Source of the DNA: Strongylocentrotus purpuratus
Lineage: Eukaryota; Echinodermata; Echinoidea; Camarodonta; Strongylocentrotidae
Assembly (NCBI RefSeq): GCF_000002235.5
Contig: NW_022145615.1
Coordinates: 31,965,094-32,029,093, forward strand
Length of the DNA: 64,000 nt
Reading direction: 5' to 3'
The translations under genes were made by a program, and so were the position numbers. The notes beneath the pieces are model-generated. The model was not told where the DNA came from, did not search any database, and saw only the letters and a list, made by a program, of their open reading frames with translations. Shown in pieces: positions 1 to 12,813 of this stretch (position 1 is its first letter; each line of letters starts with the position of its first letter).

Positions 1-309
1 TGTAATATCGAAGCCCCCCAAAAAATTGCGCTTCAAAATGATCATGAAGTGCCTCAAAAAAGTAAAACATTTTGAGTGACCGGTTTTACCATACTCATTT
101 CCCCCAATAGACTGTTTTAAAATCTGTTGGGAAAATGGTTTTTGAAATTTCAATTTCCAATCATAAATATCTTGATAATCAGACAGGCGATCAGCTTGTA
201 AAAGTAATGGGATTCCTGACTGACCTAAAGGTTTATAATTATGATTGCAGCATGAGCTGAATCCAGGATTTTGTTTAGAATCTGAGGTAAAGATACCCAA
301 TCCCTTTAA
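1..309 (-). mobile_element. TTAA-flanked MITE, truncated by the window edge
   Basis: Reverse-complement copy of the element at 26568-26952: both share CTTGATAATCAGACAGGCG, the GACTGACCTAAAGGTTTATA-type block and GACCGGTTTTACCATACTC. The right end is ATCCCTTTAA at 300-309; the left end lies outside the window. Confidence 0.8.
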
Positions 310-504
310 TGCCAAGGTACTAAATGTTCCAAACCAAAGATGCTCCACATTTTTAGAAAAATGTTGGCCAATATTTTGCGGGTAAGGCCTAACTCAATGT
401 TTATTTGTATTTATTATTGATAGCAAAGAGTTATACTGTCTGAACAGTCCTTGGTAAATTCTCTGCACAAATCTCTGAACAAATATGATGTGTGGCAACA
501 GATC

Positions 505-1436
505 TAAAGGTTGTATACCTTGGATTAAATAGACAAAATTATTAATGAATTCAAAAATATTATTCCTCAAAAGAACAGATTGAAAGGTTGTATACCTTGG
601 ATTAAAATAGACAAAATTATTAATGAATTCAAAAATATTAGTCCTCAAAAGAACAGATTGAAAGGTTGTATACCTTGGATTAAATAGACAAAATTATTAA
701 TGAATTCAAAAATATTATTCCTCAAAAGAACAGATTGAAAGGTTGTATACCTTGGATTAAAATAGACAAAATTATTAATGAATTCAAAAATATTATTCCT
801 CAAAAGAACAGATTGAAAGGTTGTATACCTTGGATTAAAATAGACAAAATTATTAATGAATTCAAAAATATTATTCCTCAAAAGAACAGATTGAAAGGTT
901 GTATACCTTGGATTAAAATAGACAAAATTATTAATGAATTCAAAAATATTATTCCTCAAAAGAACAGATTGAAAGGTTGTATACCTTGGATTAAAATAGA
1001 CAAAATTATTAATGAATTCAAAAATATTATTCCTCAAAAGAACAGATTGAAAGGTTGTATACCTTGGATTAAATAGACAAAATTATTAATGAATTCAAAA
1101 ATATTATTCCTCAAAAGAACAGATTGAAAGGTTGTATACCTTGGATTAAAATAGACAAAATTATTAATGAATTCAAAAATATTATTCCTCAAAAGAACAG
1201 ATTGAAAGGTTGTATACCTTGGATTAAAATAGACAAAATTATTAATGAATTCAAAAATATTATTCCTCAAAAGAACAGATTGAAAGGTTGTATACCTTGG
1301 ATTAAAATAGACAAAATTATTAATGAATTCAAAAATATTATTCCTCAAAAGAACAGATTAAAAGGTTGTATACCTTTGATTAAACAGACAACAACTATCA
1401 ATGAATTCCAAAACATTATTCCTCAAAAGAACAGGT
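505..1436. repeat. 78-bp minisatellite, 12 copies
   Basis: The unit starts AAAGGTTGTATACCTTGGAT and contains AATTATTAATGAATTC and CCTCAAAAGAACAG. Starts fall at about 505, 582, 660, 737, 815, 893, 971, 1049, 1126, 1204, 1282 and 1360. Most units are 78 bp, a multiple of three, so frames stay open through several units on both strands and make 26-residue repeat peptides. Copies lacking one A (77 bp) break those frames. Copies are nearly identical except the last, implying recent homogenisation. No gene signals surround it, so it is called non-coding. Confidence 0.93.
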
Positions 1437-3241
1437 AGTAAGGTTAGGCTAAAAGAGGTATATTTTTTGGATGAAAGGTTACCATTATTACACATTTCTT
1501 TTCACTGTAACCTAGAAAATGTCAACTCTCTTACATTTAACAAAAGGAAGTATGCATGGTCTCATTTAGGAACCCTGTATATGTTCAGCATTGTTGTTTA
1601 ACAGGGCATGCACTGAACTTGCACACAATACCTACTCAGTTGTAGACCCAACACTGAAATGCTCTTTAAAAGCTCTAAAAACTCTTTTATCTCTCCCCCT
1701 CTAAAATATACTTTTTTAAAACATATAAAATATATCAGAGGAAAGAGAAATGGACAAAGTACATTCAGGTGGACAACTGGTTAAAATTCTAGTTTTCATT
1801 AACCACAAAATAGGATCAAAGTTTAATCTTTTTTAATCCTCAAGGTTTCAAATCCATTGCATTACAAAACAGAAAGCAGAGAGTCAGAAAAAGAAACAGA
1901 AAGAGGAAGAGTTAAACAGAGAGAGAGAGAGAGAGAAAGAGCATACAATAAGTGGAAATTTAGGAAGGCATAAATGCATTGTGGAAGAGAGGTGTGGCTT
2001 CATTTGCAAAAGCTGTATGGCAAGCCACACCTCCAAACGTATGGGGAGGAGTGATGAATATTTAATAAGCTTGGTGGAAGGATAATGAATATTCATGAAT
2101 GAATGAAGAGACCTCTGACTGACGTACATGTAGTTGATATGATACAATGGTGCCGAGATTTGAACTACGTGATTGAGCAAACTATTCTCAAGGATCTTGG
2201 TAATAAAAATAGCAGGAATGCAGGCAATAATTTTTAATAAATAATAGATGTTAAACAATTGAATTCAACAAATAAATTTGGGTTTTCCCCTTTAATTCTT
2301 GGTCTACTATTCCCCCTTCTCTTGACCATCTTTTGAATCATACCATATTTGTAGATTTAAGTTCTTTATTATGACATTTTCACACCACACAAAAAGAATT
2401 TTAAGATAAGTTCAATATATTTTGTAGAGGACATTTTATGTGTATTATGACAGGAAGGTAAATTACTATTTCACAAAATTAAATATTGTTAAAAAAGTAC
2501 TATTAACATTGACATCATAATAGACCAAATGCCAAGGATCATTGAAATAACTTTTCTGATTTCTTCTAATTACAGGGTAACAGGTGGGGGCGTCAATATT
2601 AGAGAGCCATACATACAAGAACACACCATCATCATTATTACTATCACTGATATAATCATAGTCATGAAATAAAAATTCCTACAGCTATAATCTGACAGTT
2701 TGAAACTGCATTTGGCATTTTAAAGGACGAATACATGAACTGACTAAAAACATTTGTTCAAGTCTCATGATGGTGCTTTTTTTGTACAAGGTTTTTGTGT
2801 TGTAAGCTTGTAAGCAGTACCTACATGGCTACACATGTACCTCCCAATCCATCAAGAAATGAATACAAACACATTTAAAAGTAAATGCTATCTGTTTACC
2901 TCCACAAACATATTGTTTTCTATCCCTAAAACCATAGCGATGAAAGCAACGTCTCTTTATGATCTCTATAAAGGTAATACAGAGATGCCTTAACGTTTTT
3001 GCAACAATCATTCCACTAGTTCCATTTTGTTGTTTGGCTCCAGAATGATTCAAAGCCCTATTAAAAAAGATATGCCAGATACATGAGTAGAAAGGCAAAC
3101 TTTTTGCACACACTGGATCCATCTTTGTTTCATGACTATATTGCATTTGATCCTGGAATTTTCAAAAGGAAATCAACTTCTAAAATGCTTAAATTGGCGA
3201 CACATTTTGAGATTAAAAATTGTTTAAAATAACAAACAAAG
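1437..3241. other. Gene-free stretch, repeat debris
   Basis: No exon with plausible splice signals was seen. 1918-1940 is a GA microsatellite. 2830-3150 is a dispersed repeat also present at 36290-36450 (opposite strand; shared CAATATAGTCATGAAAC and CTACTCATG...TCTGGCATAT) and distantly at 7950-8190. Confidence 0.5.
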
Positions 3242-3808
3242 TTAAAGGGATAGTTGAGTTCTGTTGCAGAGGGCGGTACACAAAATAATTTTTTGTGTGA
3301 TAATGAAAAACTGAGTGTCAAATTTGAAAGAACATAATATTTAAATGACAAAATCATCTTTGTTTGATCAAAATTGGTTCAAAGACGGCTGAAATATAAC
3401 AATTTTTAATACTTGTGTACCACCACAAAAATTAGATATTTTGACAAATTTGAAAAAAACGTTGAAAAAAACCGAAATAACGCCTTTTACGTCGTATTTC
3501 AGCCAATGCCGATGTTGGCTTTTTTGTTGCCATTTTCGTGTTGCTTATATTACCCACAATTAGCCGGCTCATGTATTGTTATTTTTAATTAAATAATTAA
3601 TTAACGGTCACCATGTTTTTTTTAAAGTGGAGCTGAATTGGTATGATTGTATTGGCTAAATTTCACACATTTTGGGGTCTAAAATTACCTTCATAGCAAT
3701 TTTAGGTTCTAAAAGGGCACTATAAATCTCATAGATAAGGATAAGAGCAATAACCATGCACTTTGAAGGCATTTGCAGTCTGAAAACAGAACTCAACTAT
3801 CCCTTTAA
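3242..3808. mobile_element. MITE with TTAA ends and TIR AGGGATAGTTGAGTTCTG
   Basis: The left end TTAAAGGGATAGTTGAGTTC mirrors the right end GAACTCAACTATCCCTTTAA. About 567 bp, no coding capacity. The TTAA at both ends is the target site typical of piggyBac-type transposases; the autonomous partner is not in the window, so the superfamily is inferred. Confidence 0.85.
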
Positions 3809-4120
3809 CTAACTACACTGATATCCTGTCATGGAAGGGCATGCCTTCATCTCCATTTGTTGTCGCTCAGCCATAAAATAATTTTCTCAAAATTCTTTTG
3901 CCATAGAAAATATTTGTGGTCTTTGGCCATTGTAAATTGTGAATCATTCTCATTCTGTAATTTTAATGATATCGATCTTTAACTTACAAGCAAGCAAAGA
4001 ACAAACCAAACAAAAAACACAAACAAATTCCCCCAAAAAAGCTAGCTGGTATTTTAGATAACATATGTTCACTTTTGCAAAACTCATACCAAGGAAATAC
4101 CAATAACCTTCTAAATATAA

Positions 4121-4402
4121 GGCCTGTCCTCATCAGCTTGAGTTTGCCAAATAACCTGAAATTGCGTTTTCACCAGACCGATACGCTCATCACAAACTAG
4201 CTCGGATGGGCGCAAATTAGCCTGCTATTTCTGAAATAGTGGGATATTTTGGAAACAAGACCAAGATTTCTCTGGATATTTTCTTGACCAAGTATCCTGC
4301 CAATTGCAACTGCGGGCTGATGAAGACGCAAATTAATTGGCTGCGATCAGGTTTTAGCAGGTTATTTGGCAAACTCAAAAAGGCCTGTTTTCATCAGCTC
4401 GA
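4121..4402. mobile_element. Fold-back element, AGGCCTGTCCTCATCAGCT family
   Basis: GAGTTTGCCAAATAACCTG near 4140 is mirrored by CAGGTTATTTGGCAAACTC near 4355. Its relative at 33038-33410 shares AGGCCTGTCCTCATCAGCT. The right end here is rearranged. Confidence 0.6.
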
Positions 4403-5335
4403 GAAGTGGGAATTTTGTCATTGGACCAATTATATATCACATTTATAGAAACGAAGTAGTGTTTGAAACTTCTTAAATCACATATCAGTTTCATACTGTA
4501 CAGTAACTAATTCAGATGAACATATGTGCTTTGTTCAAATTGTATGCAATACAGCTGAACACTGACAAAATGGTATTCAACTATTATTCATACCATTCTA
4601 GAAACACAATCGGTTGTATGAAATGCTTCATACATCAAACTTGCCTTTAAACTGAAAGGAGCCTCAAAATGAAAGTCCTTGATAAAACCTATTCATGGTA
4701 CTTTTGGTAGATTTGTAAGAGTATATTTTCCTATAAATCATGACATCATAAAAAATAGAGCATTAAATTTATTAAAATGAAACTGTTACTTCCTTGTTTT
4801 CCAACTTTGCAGACACATCCCACTTTGATGAGAGACTACAGGGGCTGGTAGGGTAAGGGCTGAAACTGATATAACGCTTGTTACCCGGATGAGCCTTGCA
4901 CACAGGAAGGAAAACCCAAATTCCTGTTTATTTGCCTGAACTTTAAAAACACCCTGGCAGGAATAAAAAAAACTTGCCTCTAAAACTAGGTCCCCTGATT
5001 ATCAAGCCTTTATTTCCTGCTTGAAAATACTTTTCATCCTGGTTATTGTGCTACATATTTTACGCCCTGTCCTATGAACATACAATGCTACAGGCGATTA
5101 ATATTTCTAAAATCATTTTAACCCAATATGTTAATGTTATAAAATCAAAGTCAACCGACTTACAACTTTATCTCAGTTATAAATTATAGTCCTATCATAA
5201 CTGCAAGAAATAAGTTATATTCATACAAATGTCTGACAGTTTCCAGCAATTGCTTTTTAATTTTTTATCTATAACCATTACTGTATCACTGATTTGCTTA
5301 GTTCAGCAACTGAATGATACATCAATTTCAATCAA

Positions 5336-5605
5336 CCTTGTTGTGGTGTGATCGAGTGGATACGTCGTCGGACTGTCGACCACAAGGTCTGCGGTTCGAG
5401 TCCCGCGGCGGCACTAATGTCCTTTGACAAGACATTGATCTACATTTGCCACACTCAACCCAGGTGATGTAAATGGGTACCTGGCAGGAATTCATTCCTT
5501 GAAATGCTGGAGCGCTGTAATGGCAGCTAGGCTAAAGCGGGGTAATAATAAACGCGCCTTGGAATAGAATTTCTAGATAGACGGCGTTAAAGAAAATGCC
5601 TATTG
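5336..5605 (+). mobile_element. tRNA-derived SINE
   Basis: The tRNA-like head has an A-box-like TGATCGAGTGGATA and an intact B box GGTTCGAGTCC, followed by a body with TGACAAGACATTGATCTACA, AATGGGTACCTGGCAGGAAT and a tail around AATAATAAACGCGCC. Relatives at 8451-9360, 24588-24700 and 34010-34235 share the GGGTACCTG and lariat-like body. Confidence 0.75.
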
Positions 5606-6689
5606 TTATTATTATTAATTTTAAATTGGATGTAAATTGATGTAAGTTTGTGTTCATAATTTCACGATACTTGGTAATGTATGGAGCAAGAAAAATGACC
5701 AAATACCTTTCCTCCTCCCAAACAAACAAGCAAACAAACTAAACAAAATAAAACAAACAATTAGAAACAAACAATTAGAAACAAACAATTCAAATTCTCG
5801 AAATATGAAGGAAGCAGGACTTTGGGAATCCGGAATGGGGTATCTTTACGTCAACAAGATCGAAGTGAATACTGCATACATATCATGAAATCTGTGATCC
5901 AGAATATTGAGATCAAAGGCAATTGGAAAAACTAGTGCTGAAAACGTCCTTGTAAAATACAATGAAAAATGAAAATAGTGAGTGACACAGCAATATAGAG
6001 GGTAGTCTGGTGTATATACTCAAAACAGAAATCTGCTCCTGTTCTATTGTGCTTCGTTCGGGTTCATAAAATGGAGAGCAGAGAGTCAAGAAAGCATTGG
6101 GAGAGAGAGAGAGAAAAAAAAACAGAAAGGGAGAGAGTACTAAGGGTGAGATTAACAAATAGAGACAGTGCCAGAGGAGTTGGAAGGTAGAAAATCTTTT
6201 TGTCCCAGAGCTTTCAAAATCTTGTCTTTTGCAACATTCTAAAGCTTTTATGAACACTAAGAGGATTGGCAAACAAGAAGGCTACTTTCTAAATACCTAT
6301 CTTTTAGTTTGGAATTGTAAAGGGTACATGCCTATGCCTCCTGCAATGGAGAATTTTAACTGTCTGAATAAACACAGAATTATCTCATGACCTATCATGC
6401 ACGTCATATTCATACCAGTGAGCTAGGGATCATCTCAACAATACTAGCATGGTTTGCACACCAGAGGGAGCTATTCCACTTCTAAAACTAGCTTTGGTTA
6501 GGGTATGATAAGGTGATCCCTTGAACTTGCAGCAGTGGTATTTTATAGTTGTACAACCTATGCTCCAGCAACAATTGTTCCACAGTCAATATCCTGCACA
6601 AACATATACTCAAAACTTCAACCCTGGACCCAAACATTATATCTAAACCCTAACCCTAAACCAAAATTTAAACTCAATCGCTGGGGCTA
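5606..6689. other. Gene-free stretch
   Basis: Nothing coding seen. Contains A-rich AACAAACAA repeats at 5720-5790 and a GA-rich tract at 6098-6140. The CCCTAACCCTAA at 6646-6658 is too short and degenerate to be telomeric. Confidence 0.4.
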
Positions 6690-7065
6690 AAAGATAAAGT
6701 TGAGTTCTGGTCATGCGATTACATTGTGAAAGGAAGTGTGGAATCGATCAGAAAAGGTTGATCATGTAGCATACATGTAAGTATTGGTATGTACTGCAAG
6801 GTTCTGGAAACATCAAAATGATAAGAAATTTGGCCCAGTCTGTACACAGAAAGATGCATATGGGACTATATAAAAAAAAGTGGCATAAAATGTGGTTCTC
6901 ATTTTTAAGCAGTCGCGTGTCATATTTGGAATATGAAGGCATTTGAAGAGCCATGCTTTCAGGAAACATTTCTTTCTCTGATGTTCTTCCAAATTGCATA
7001 ATAACAATGAAAATGCTCACAAATTATTTTTCACCTCTCCCATGCAAGAACTCAACCTTCTCTTG
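6690..7065 (+). mobile_element. Interspersed repeat, GTTGAGTTCTGGTCATGCGA family
   Basis: Shares AAGATAAAGTTGAGTTCTGG and GTCATGCGATT...GTGAAAG with 49443-49820, and the core ATCAAAATGATAAGAAAT...GGCCCA with 29598-29971. The right part (GGCATTTGAAGAGCC...AACTCAACCTTCTC) is the inverse of the duplicated block at 27150-27480. Confidence 0.65.
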
Positions 7066-7617
7066 AACCCTGTAACTTTCTATCTCTGACAGAGTAAAGC
7101 TAAGAGCAGTTGTCATCAGAACAAATGTAACTAGAAGCACCCCCAAAACAAGAATTCAAAATTGGTAAAATTTGTCATTATAGCCAAAGGTCAAGCCCAC
7201 TGTCCACTCATAATAACTAAAATATATTTACCAGGAAATTACTCTTTACTTACAGATTGACGTTGAGATAACACATCTATTGGTTTAATATTTGTAGACC
7301 CAAAGTTGCACAGATAAATATTTGAATGCAGTGTATTTGAGGGAAATGAAGAACAAAAAGCCTGATAATTCATCTTTTAATCTCGCAGTGATTATCATTA
7401 TTGAGGACCGTCATACTGACTTTTGTTTTCATTATAATCAGGCAAGTAAGGCCCCCCCCCCCCCACCTGCAAAATAAACAACAAGGAAACATGCACTAGA
7501 CTTCAATATTTTGATGGGTGAAGTCACACTTGACCCTGTCCTTACCTTATAATTAGTTTTCATCACGAAGTAAAAAGGAAAAAAAAATTGCAGCTACAAG
7601 GATGGCTTTTTTAAAAC

Positions 7618-7661
7618 TTTCTCTCTCTCTCTATCTGTTTAAGTATCTCTGTCTCCATCTG

Positions 7662-7700
<39 letters not shown>
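7618..7700. repeat. CT microsatellite
   Basis: An interrupted (CT)n run with a pure stretch at about 7662-7697. The frames it opens on both strands are low-complexity artefacts. Confidence 0.9.
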
Positions 7701-7701
<1 letters not shown>

Positions 7702-8450
7702 ATATGGGTGCTTTCATGATGTGGCTAAAAAGAATTCTTGTAACCATCTGCCGAGAGGAAGAGGGATGTTTACTCCTGTGTATACTCTCAAACAGTTTTA
7801 CATTGTACATCCTTGTTTCAAAAACCCTGTTTGGTATATGTAACACCAACAGAAAACAGATTCTTTATTATACAATGTATATGGACAATAAAACTTGAAC
7901 TTGAAACTTGAAATAGGTGCTAATACTATATTGTAAAGGACCATTAATCATGACCTAATGGCCTGCCCAGAAGGAACCAAGGCCTGATATGAAGTGGTTT
8001 CCTTTTGGGCCTTTATACTTCCAGGAATGACAGCGTATAAACAGATCAGAAATCCTCTATTAAACCACATCATGCATCCTTTACCATGCACAATCATTTC
8101 CTGAAGTTGTTTAGCTCCAAGAAAAGAACGGACCACTAAAATGTAAAATGTGGGCAAATTTGACCTATTAAGGTAATGCATAGTGCCGGCCAAGGTTATG
8201 AGTTGGCTGAAAATATCTAGATTGTCTATAATAATATTATCTTCCCTTCAAATGATTCTATTACAGATGTATATGTTATCGTCTGTTTGGAACCCATAAG
8301 GCGTTAACTCCAGTACTCAAACACAGGTTTAACGTCCTTTAGCTCAGTACAGACATTTTGTACCTTGGTAAATTTAAGTGAAAGATACATGATAAAGAAT
8401 GAGGGTTCAAATCTCTACCTACATGTAAGTTTTCTATCTTGATATGTAGG

Positions 8451-8549
8451 GGAATTGTGTTATAGTGGTTTGCACACTTGACTCTCAATGAAGAGATTGA
8501 GGGTTCAAATCTTTGCCTGGTGTCTACAGTAGTACATGTGTCTTTCCTC
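8451..8549 (+). mobile_element. SINE, left half, split by a hAT-like insertion
   Basis: Head with GTGTTATAGTGGTTTGCACA and the B-box-like GGGTTCAAATC. The body continues after the insertion at 9233 (CTTTCCTCACCTAGGTGTTG, AATGGGTACCTGTCAG) to about 9360. Confidence 0.75.
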
Positions 8550-8641
8550 TAGTGCTGTAACATCACGGATATCTCCAATTCCGTTTAACCGCCAGTCAAA
8601 ACCGGACGGTTTTCGGTTAAACGATTTTTAAAAAAATTTTA

Positions 8642-8695
<54 letters not shown>

Positions 8696-9078
8696 TTTTT
8701 TTTTTTTTTTTTTTTTTTTTACCGACTCTGTCGGCAACTTTCATTTAACTGCGAGGTGCATTTAAAGGAGCCGATTTGTGCTTGTGAACTTGTCACAAAT
8801 AATAGTAACAATGTTGTTTTTAGAAGAATGTGTAAGATCATTAATGTAAATTAAAAACAGTAGAGGACCTAGGACAGAACCTTGTGTAAAAGTTGGATGA
8901 ATTATTATTATAAACTACATATTGAGATGATGAGATCTATTACAAAGATTACTTTCAAACCAAGATGACAGACAAATTGGAGTGTTGTTCTAGTTTTGGA
9001 GTGGTGAGTCAACACACAGATTACTGAGCTATGAGACATTGCCAGGCATAGTGCCAGGTGGAGGGGCATAAATCGAAA

Positions 9079-9119
<41 letters not shown>

Positions 9120-9232
9120 ATTAAAAAAAAAAAAAAAAAAAAAAAATCGGGAAAACGAAACCGTCCAATTGAAAACGGAATCCGCCATGGGCGGTCGGAT
9201 ACCGGACGGTTAAACGTTTGACTACAGCACTA
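8550..9232. mobile_element. hAT-like non-autonomous element with 8-bp target duplication
   Basis: Flanked by the direct repeat CTTTCCTC at 8542-8549 and 9233-9240. The ends are TAGTGCTGTA and TACAGCACTA. Just inside lie mirrored ACCGGACGGTT-type blocks and long A and T runs. An 8-bp duplication with these TIRs fits the hAT superfamily. No transposase. The centre carries a LINE reverse transcriptase fragment, so it is a composite inserted into a SINE. Confidence 0.85.
8780..9010 (-). mobile_element. Non-LTR retrotransposon (LINE) reverse transcriptase fragment
   Basis: The minus strand reads LSSWFESNLCNRSHH and then, after a stop, TQGSVLGPLLFLIYINDLTH. The latter is the diagnostic RT block 4 region of Jockey/CR1-type LINEs, ahead of the YADD box. 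Only about 75 residues remain and a stop lies between the two blocks. It sits inside the hAT-like element. Confidence 0.8.
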
Positions 9233-9360
9233 CTTTCCTCACCTAGGTGTTGAATGGGTACCTGTCAGAATTTACTCCTTGAAACAAGCTGTGCATTGAC
9301 ACCAGCTATAAGGGCTACAGCAGGCTAGCAATTTTCATAACACTTGGAAACCATTTTTAG

Positions 9361-10243
9361 GTATGAAATGACATGTGCTACATAAAATCATTATCAGTAT
9401 GATTGGAATATACCATGCATCACGTTCTTTAATCATGTAGACAATGTAAGATGTCAGTACCAATAACAACAATAGAACAATGTGCATGTACTAATGACCA
9501 CATTTGCATTCTTGTTTCAAAAACCAAAAAGACATCAATTATAGTAAGACTGATAGCCAGAGTATCTAAACTGGTAAACATATATTTCTAATACTTGTAA
9601 ACTAACTCCTTAGGGTGCTTCACTGACAAGATTTCTTTTGAATGGGTCTAAAAAATGAAGCAAATTATTTGGTTTCTATTCCTAATCATCAACTACCAAA
9701 CAAAACTTTCCTTTACCAAAGATAACATGAGACTACAAGTTTACAAGTAGCTAATACAGAATACAAGGTTTAAAATGTGCCATGAATCCCATTTGTTTAT
9801 ATTAAATGGGAAAGTGTTTTTAATCACCACTTGACTTTGAGCATAATTGACAGAAAATGAACCTGTAATCAATTACATATCCAGTACTTCGTCATGAAAG
9901 TCAACCTTCCACACCCCCCCCCCCCCCCCCCCCCGGAAAGATATCTAACTTTTGAATAAATATAAAGAGTTATTCATTATGCATGTATCAGTTACTATTG
10001 TAAATTTGTTTTTAAGGTGTGGTAATGAAACCCACAATTACAAAATTGCAGTAATAATCAATAAAAACAATTTATTTTTTTCTGGTTCACCTCCTTGATG
10101 ACATATTTATTATTACCTGTCATAGCACAAAATGACTAATAAAAATCATCAAATATTGTTGTAATTGTTGTTGCTTTGTCAAGGTCAGTGGTGACTGTTA
10201 TATGCATGGCCTTCATGAGCACTGTTAGTCTAATTTCAAGTGC
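9361..10243. other. Gene-free stretch
   Basis: No coding or RNA feature seen. A poly-C run of about 19 lies at 9916-9934. Confidence 0.4.
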
Positions 10244-10595
10244 TTAAAGGTAAAGACCGGTAGTGGTAAAGTTGCGGTTTAAGGGTTTTGGGTGCAAAAT
10301 ATCCATTCAATATTGTTTAAATATTGCCTTCAGAGGCTTAGATGGCAATATTTCAACCTGAATTTGCAAAAAAAACCCAGAAATATATGCCCAAATGTTC
10401 AAGTGCATTCACGATATCTATCCAGGCCGGATTGATATGATAATTTACCAAATATATCAATTAGTAGGCCGTTTCCCGGAAAAAATTGTATCGTCACGTA
10501 TTGGTCATAACATATTCTTTCACGTGATTGGTAATAAGAGCTTTCATTTCATTTTTTTGAGAGGGGGCATTTCCAAAACTGGTTTGTACCTTTAA
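10244..10595. mobile_element. MITE with TTAA ends and TIR AGGTAAAGACCGGT
   Basis: TTAAAGGTAAAGACCGGTAG at left is mirrored by AACTGGTTTGTACCTTTAA at right. Related to 29598-29971, sharing GGCCGTTTCCCGG/GGCGGTTTCCCGG and ATTCTTTCACGTGATTGGTA-like blocks. Confidence 0.85.
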
Positions 10596-10886
10596 GACAC
10601 TACATTTATGACAACTTCTGATCAATGATGCACGATGGCAACAGTGCCCTGACCCCATTCCAATGGGAAGGGGAGGGGGGTCAATTCAATCAAAAGGAAG
10701 ATACTCCTGGCCATACATTGTAGATAATCAATATACCCATTTTACTCTGACATTACAACAGATAATCCCAGCTTAATTTATCTCCTGTCTGTCAAAACCC
10801 ACTACACTTTGCAATCCCCTATCTTCTACATGTATGTCCTAACTGTGTGCTTATGACATGACTATTAAAAGACTCTTGCCTTATCA

Positions 10887-11177
10887 GGGGAGTGTTTCAA
10901 AAAGACTAAGATCGACTTTAACTTGGACTTAACTATGGCAGGCCGTTTATGCCACTGTTTTCTCTCACTATTACTGGCATTGGTTTCACAAGGGAGGCAC
11001 CAATTGTGGTCACAAATCTACAGAATTTACATTTTCTGATAGTTCATTACCGAAGGAAAAAATATTTTCTAAAGATCATAATTGAGAGACCAATGCTGAT
11101 AGCAACCAGTGGCACAAACAGCCTACCATAGTTAAGTCCAACTTAAAGTCGATCTTAGTCTTTGTGAAACACTCCCC
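10887..11177. mobile_element. MITE with TIR GGGGAGTGTTTCA
   Basis: GGGGAGTGTTTCAAAAAGAC and TAAGATCGACTTTAA at left are mirrored by TTAAAGTCGATCTTAGTC and TGAAACACTCCCC at right. About 290 bp, arms over 60 bp, no coding. Confidence 0.85.
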
Positions 11178-12813
11178 AGGACTGCACATACTATTATTAC
11201 TGTCTGACAATTCTTTTTTCTTTGCTGGATATCTAATGAAGTCTAAAATGTTGCTAATGCACCTAGCAAAAGGTTGTTAGCAGGAGGATTCCTGATAGTT
11301 TGAACTACATGTAAGTTTGAAGTCTGGTTAATGAAACTGTATTTTGAGAGATACTAACTGAAAGCAATTCTGAATTGTGTATCATGCGGTAGACCAATTG
11401 ACTAAACAACATATAAACAATCCTATGGAAACAGATTTATCAAAACCATGTTGTCTAGTGCTTCACACGCTATCAAATTTTTATTTAGAGTCATCTATTT
11501 CCTCATACCTATTTGTTACAATATGCAAACACCTAGATTCTTACCAAAATTTACTTTATTGTAATGCAGTGATCATTCTCAAGTTTGGTAGGTTATCCCA
11601 TTGCGGAGCCCCATGAGTGTTAAGTCTACTACTACATGTACTAATGCTACTACGACTACCACTAACAAATCTACTACTACTACATCTTATTTTCAGTATT
11701 ATTACTATTACCAATACCAATCTAACATCATCTGACAACTTAAAAAGAACTACCCCTGATAGGGGACAAAAGCTATCTAGTAGGCCATGGCTCTAAGCAA
11801 TTGGATAGATACCCCCCCCCTTTTTTTTGGGGGGGGGGGGGGAGATTTACATGTGCAGGTGGACAAACATTAAAATAGAATTTGACTAGGTGCGAAGTGG
11901 CCAATGGGTCAACTGTAAGGTATTGGACACAAGGCCTTTTGAAAGACAACCTCTATATCACCTACCGGTTGTACTAATCTGCATAGCTCTAATGATGGTA
12001 TAATGGTAAATTTATATAGATTCTAAGTTAAAAAAGCCAATGCCATTTAACACATTTCTCTTTACTACAGCTACAGTTATGTCATGTATATACAGCTGGA
12101 AAACCTTAATCTGTTTACCGTACTTGATCATTCTCAACCACTGAGGTCAAACACTTGGGTTCAATTTTATCTAGGGTATCACCAAGGAGAAATGACGGAA
12201 CCTGGTAGGAAAAAAGCCTAAACCAGAGTTCTAACGTGATGCAGTAAACTGAAGGTGTGAATAAATGGCCAGAGAATATATATTTTGGAGGTCAAAAAAT
12301 TAAAAAAATTAAATTTGCACGCAACACTGACCAAAATGAAAAAGAAGTTTGTCCTATTTGATTGTGTGACTGAAATTTTCATACATAAAACATGCAAAGG
12401 ACAAATTGGTGGAAATACAAGCAACAGCAAACACTTTCACATTCAGTTTATAATGTGGGTGTAGTCCTCCAAATCCTGATTTAGATGCAACTATGTACTT
12501 GTTCTTAATTTTCAACCATTTATGTTCATAACAATTGCAACAAAAGTACAGTGAAGTTTCCTGTTTGTCATTTTCCTCACTTTCAGCACTAGATGGCGCT
12601 AGAGCACTCCAGTCATCAGTGAACTTGATATATGCATGTACATGTTATGACCAATTCCAATACTACATGGAGATAACAGAAATGTATCAAAGAGTTTTGT
12701 CTCGAAAAGGGATATCCTTGACTTCCTTTGGTCTCTAATCTTATCCTCCGGCCTTAGATTTTAAGTCCTGTTTTGAGTTTATTGTACTCTGTTTTTCTTG
12801 GTAAAATACTAAT
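11178..12813. other. Gene-free stretch
   Basis: ACT/CTA trinucleotide repeats at 11626-11690 and a C/T/G homopolymer block at 11810-11842. No exon with convincing homology. Confidence 0.4.

Noticed and set aside
2829-3357. Possible minus-strand exon with HSGAKQQNGTSGMIVAKTL.
   Set aside because: The same DNA recurs at 36290-36450 and loosely at 7950-8190 with broken frames, so it is a dispersed repeat.
6640-6662. CCCTAACCC-like telomere repeats (also 58664-58720).
   Set aside because: Too few and degenerate; ordinary interspersed repeats.
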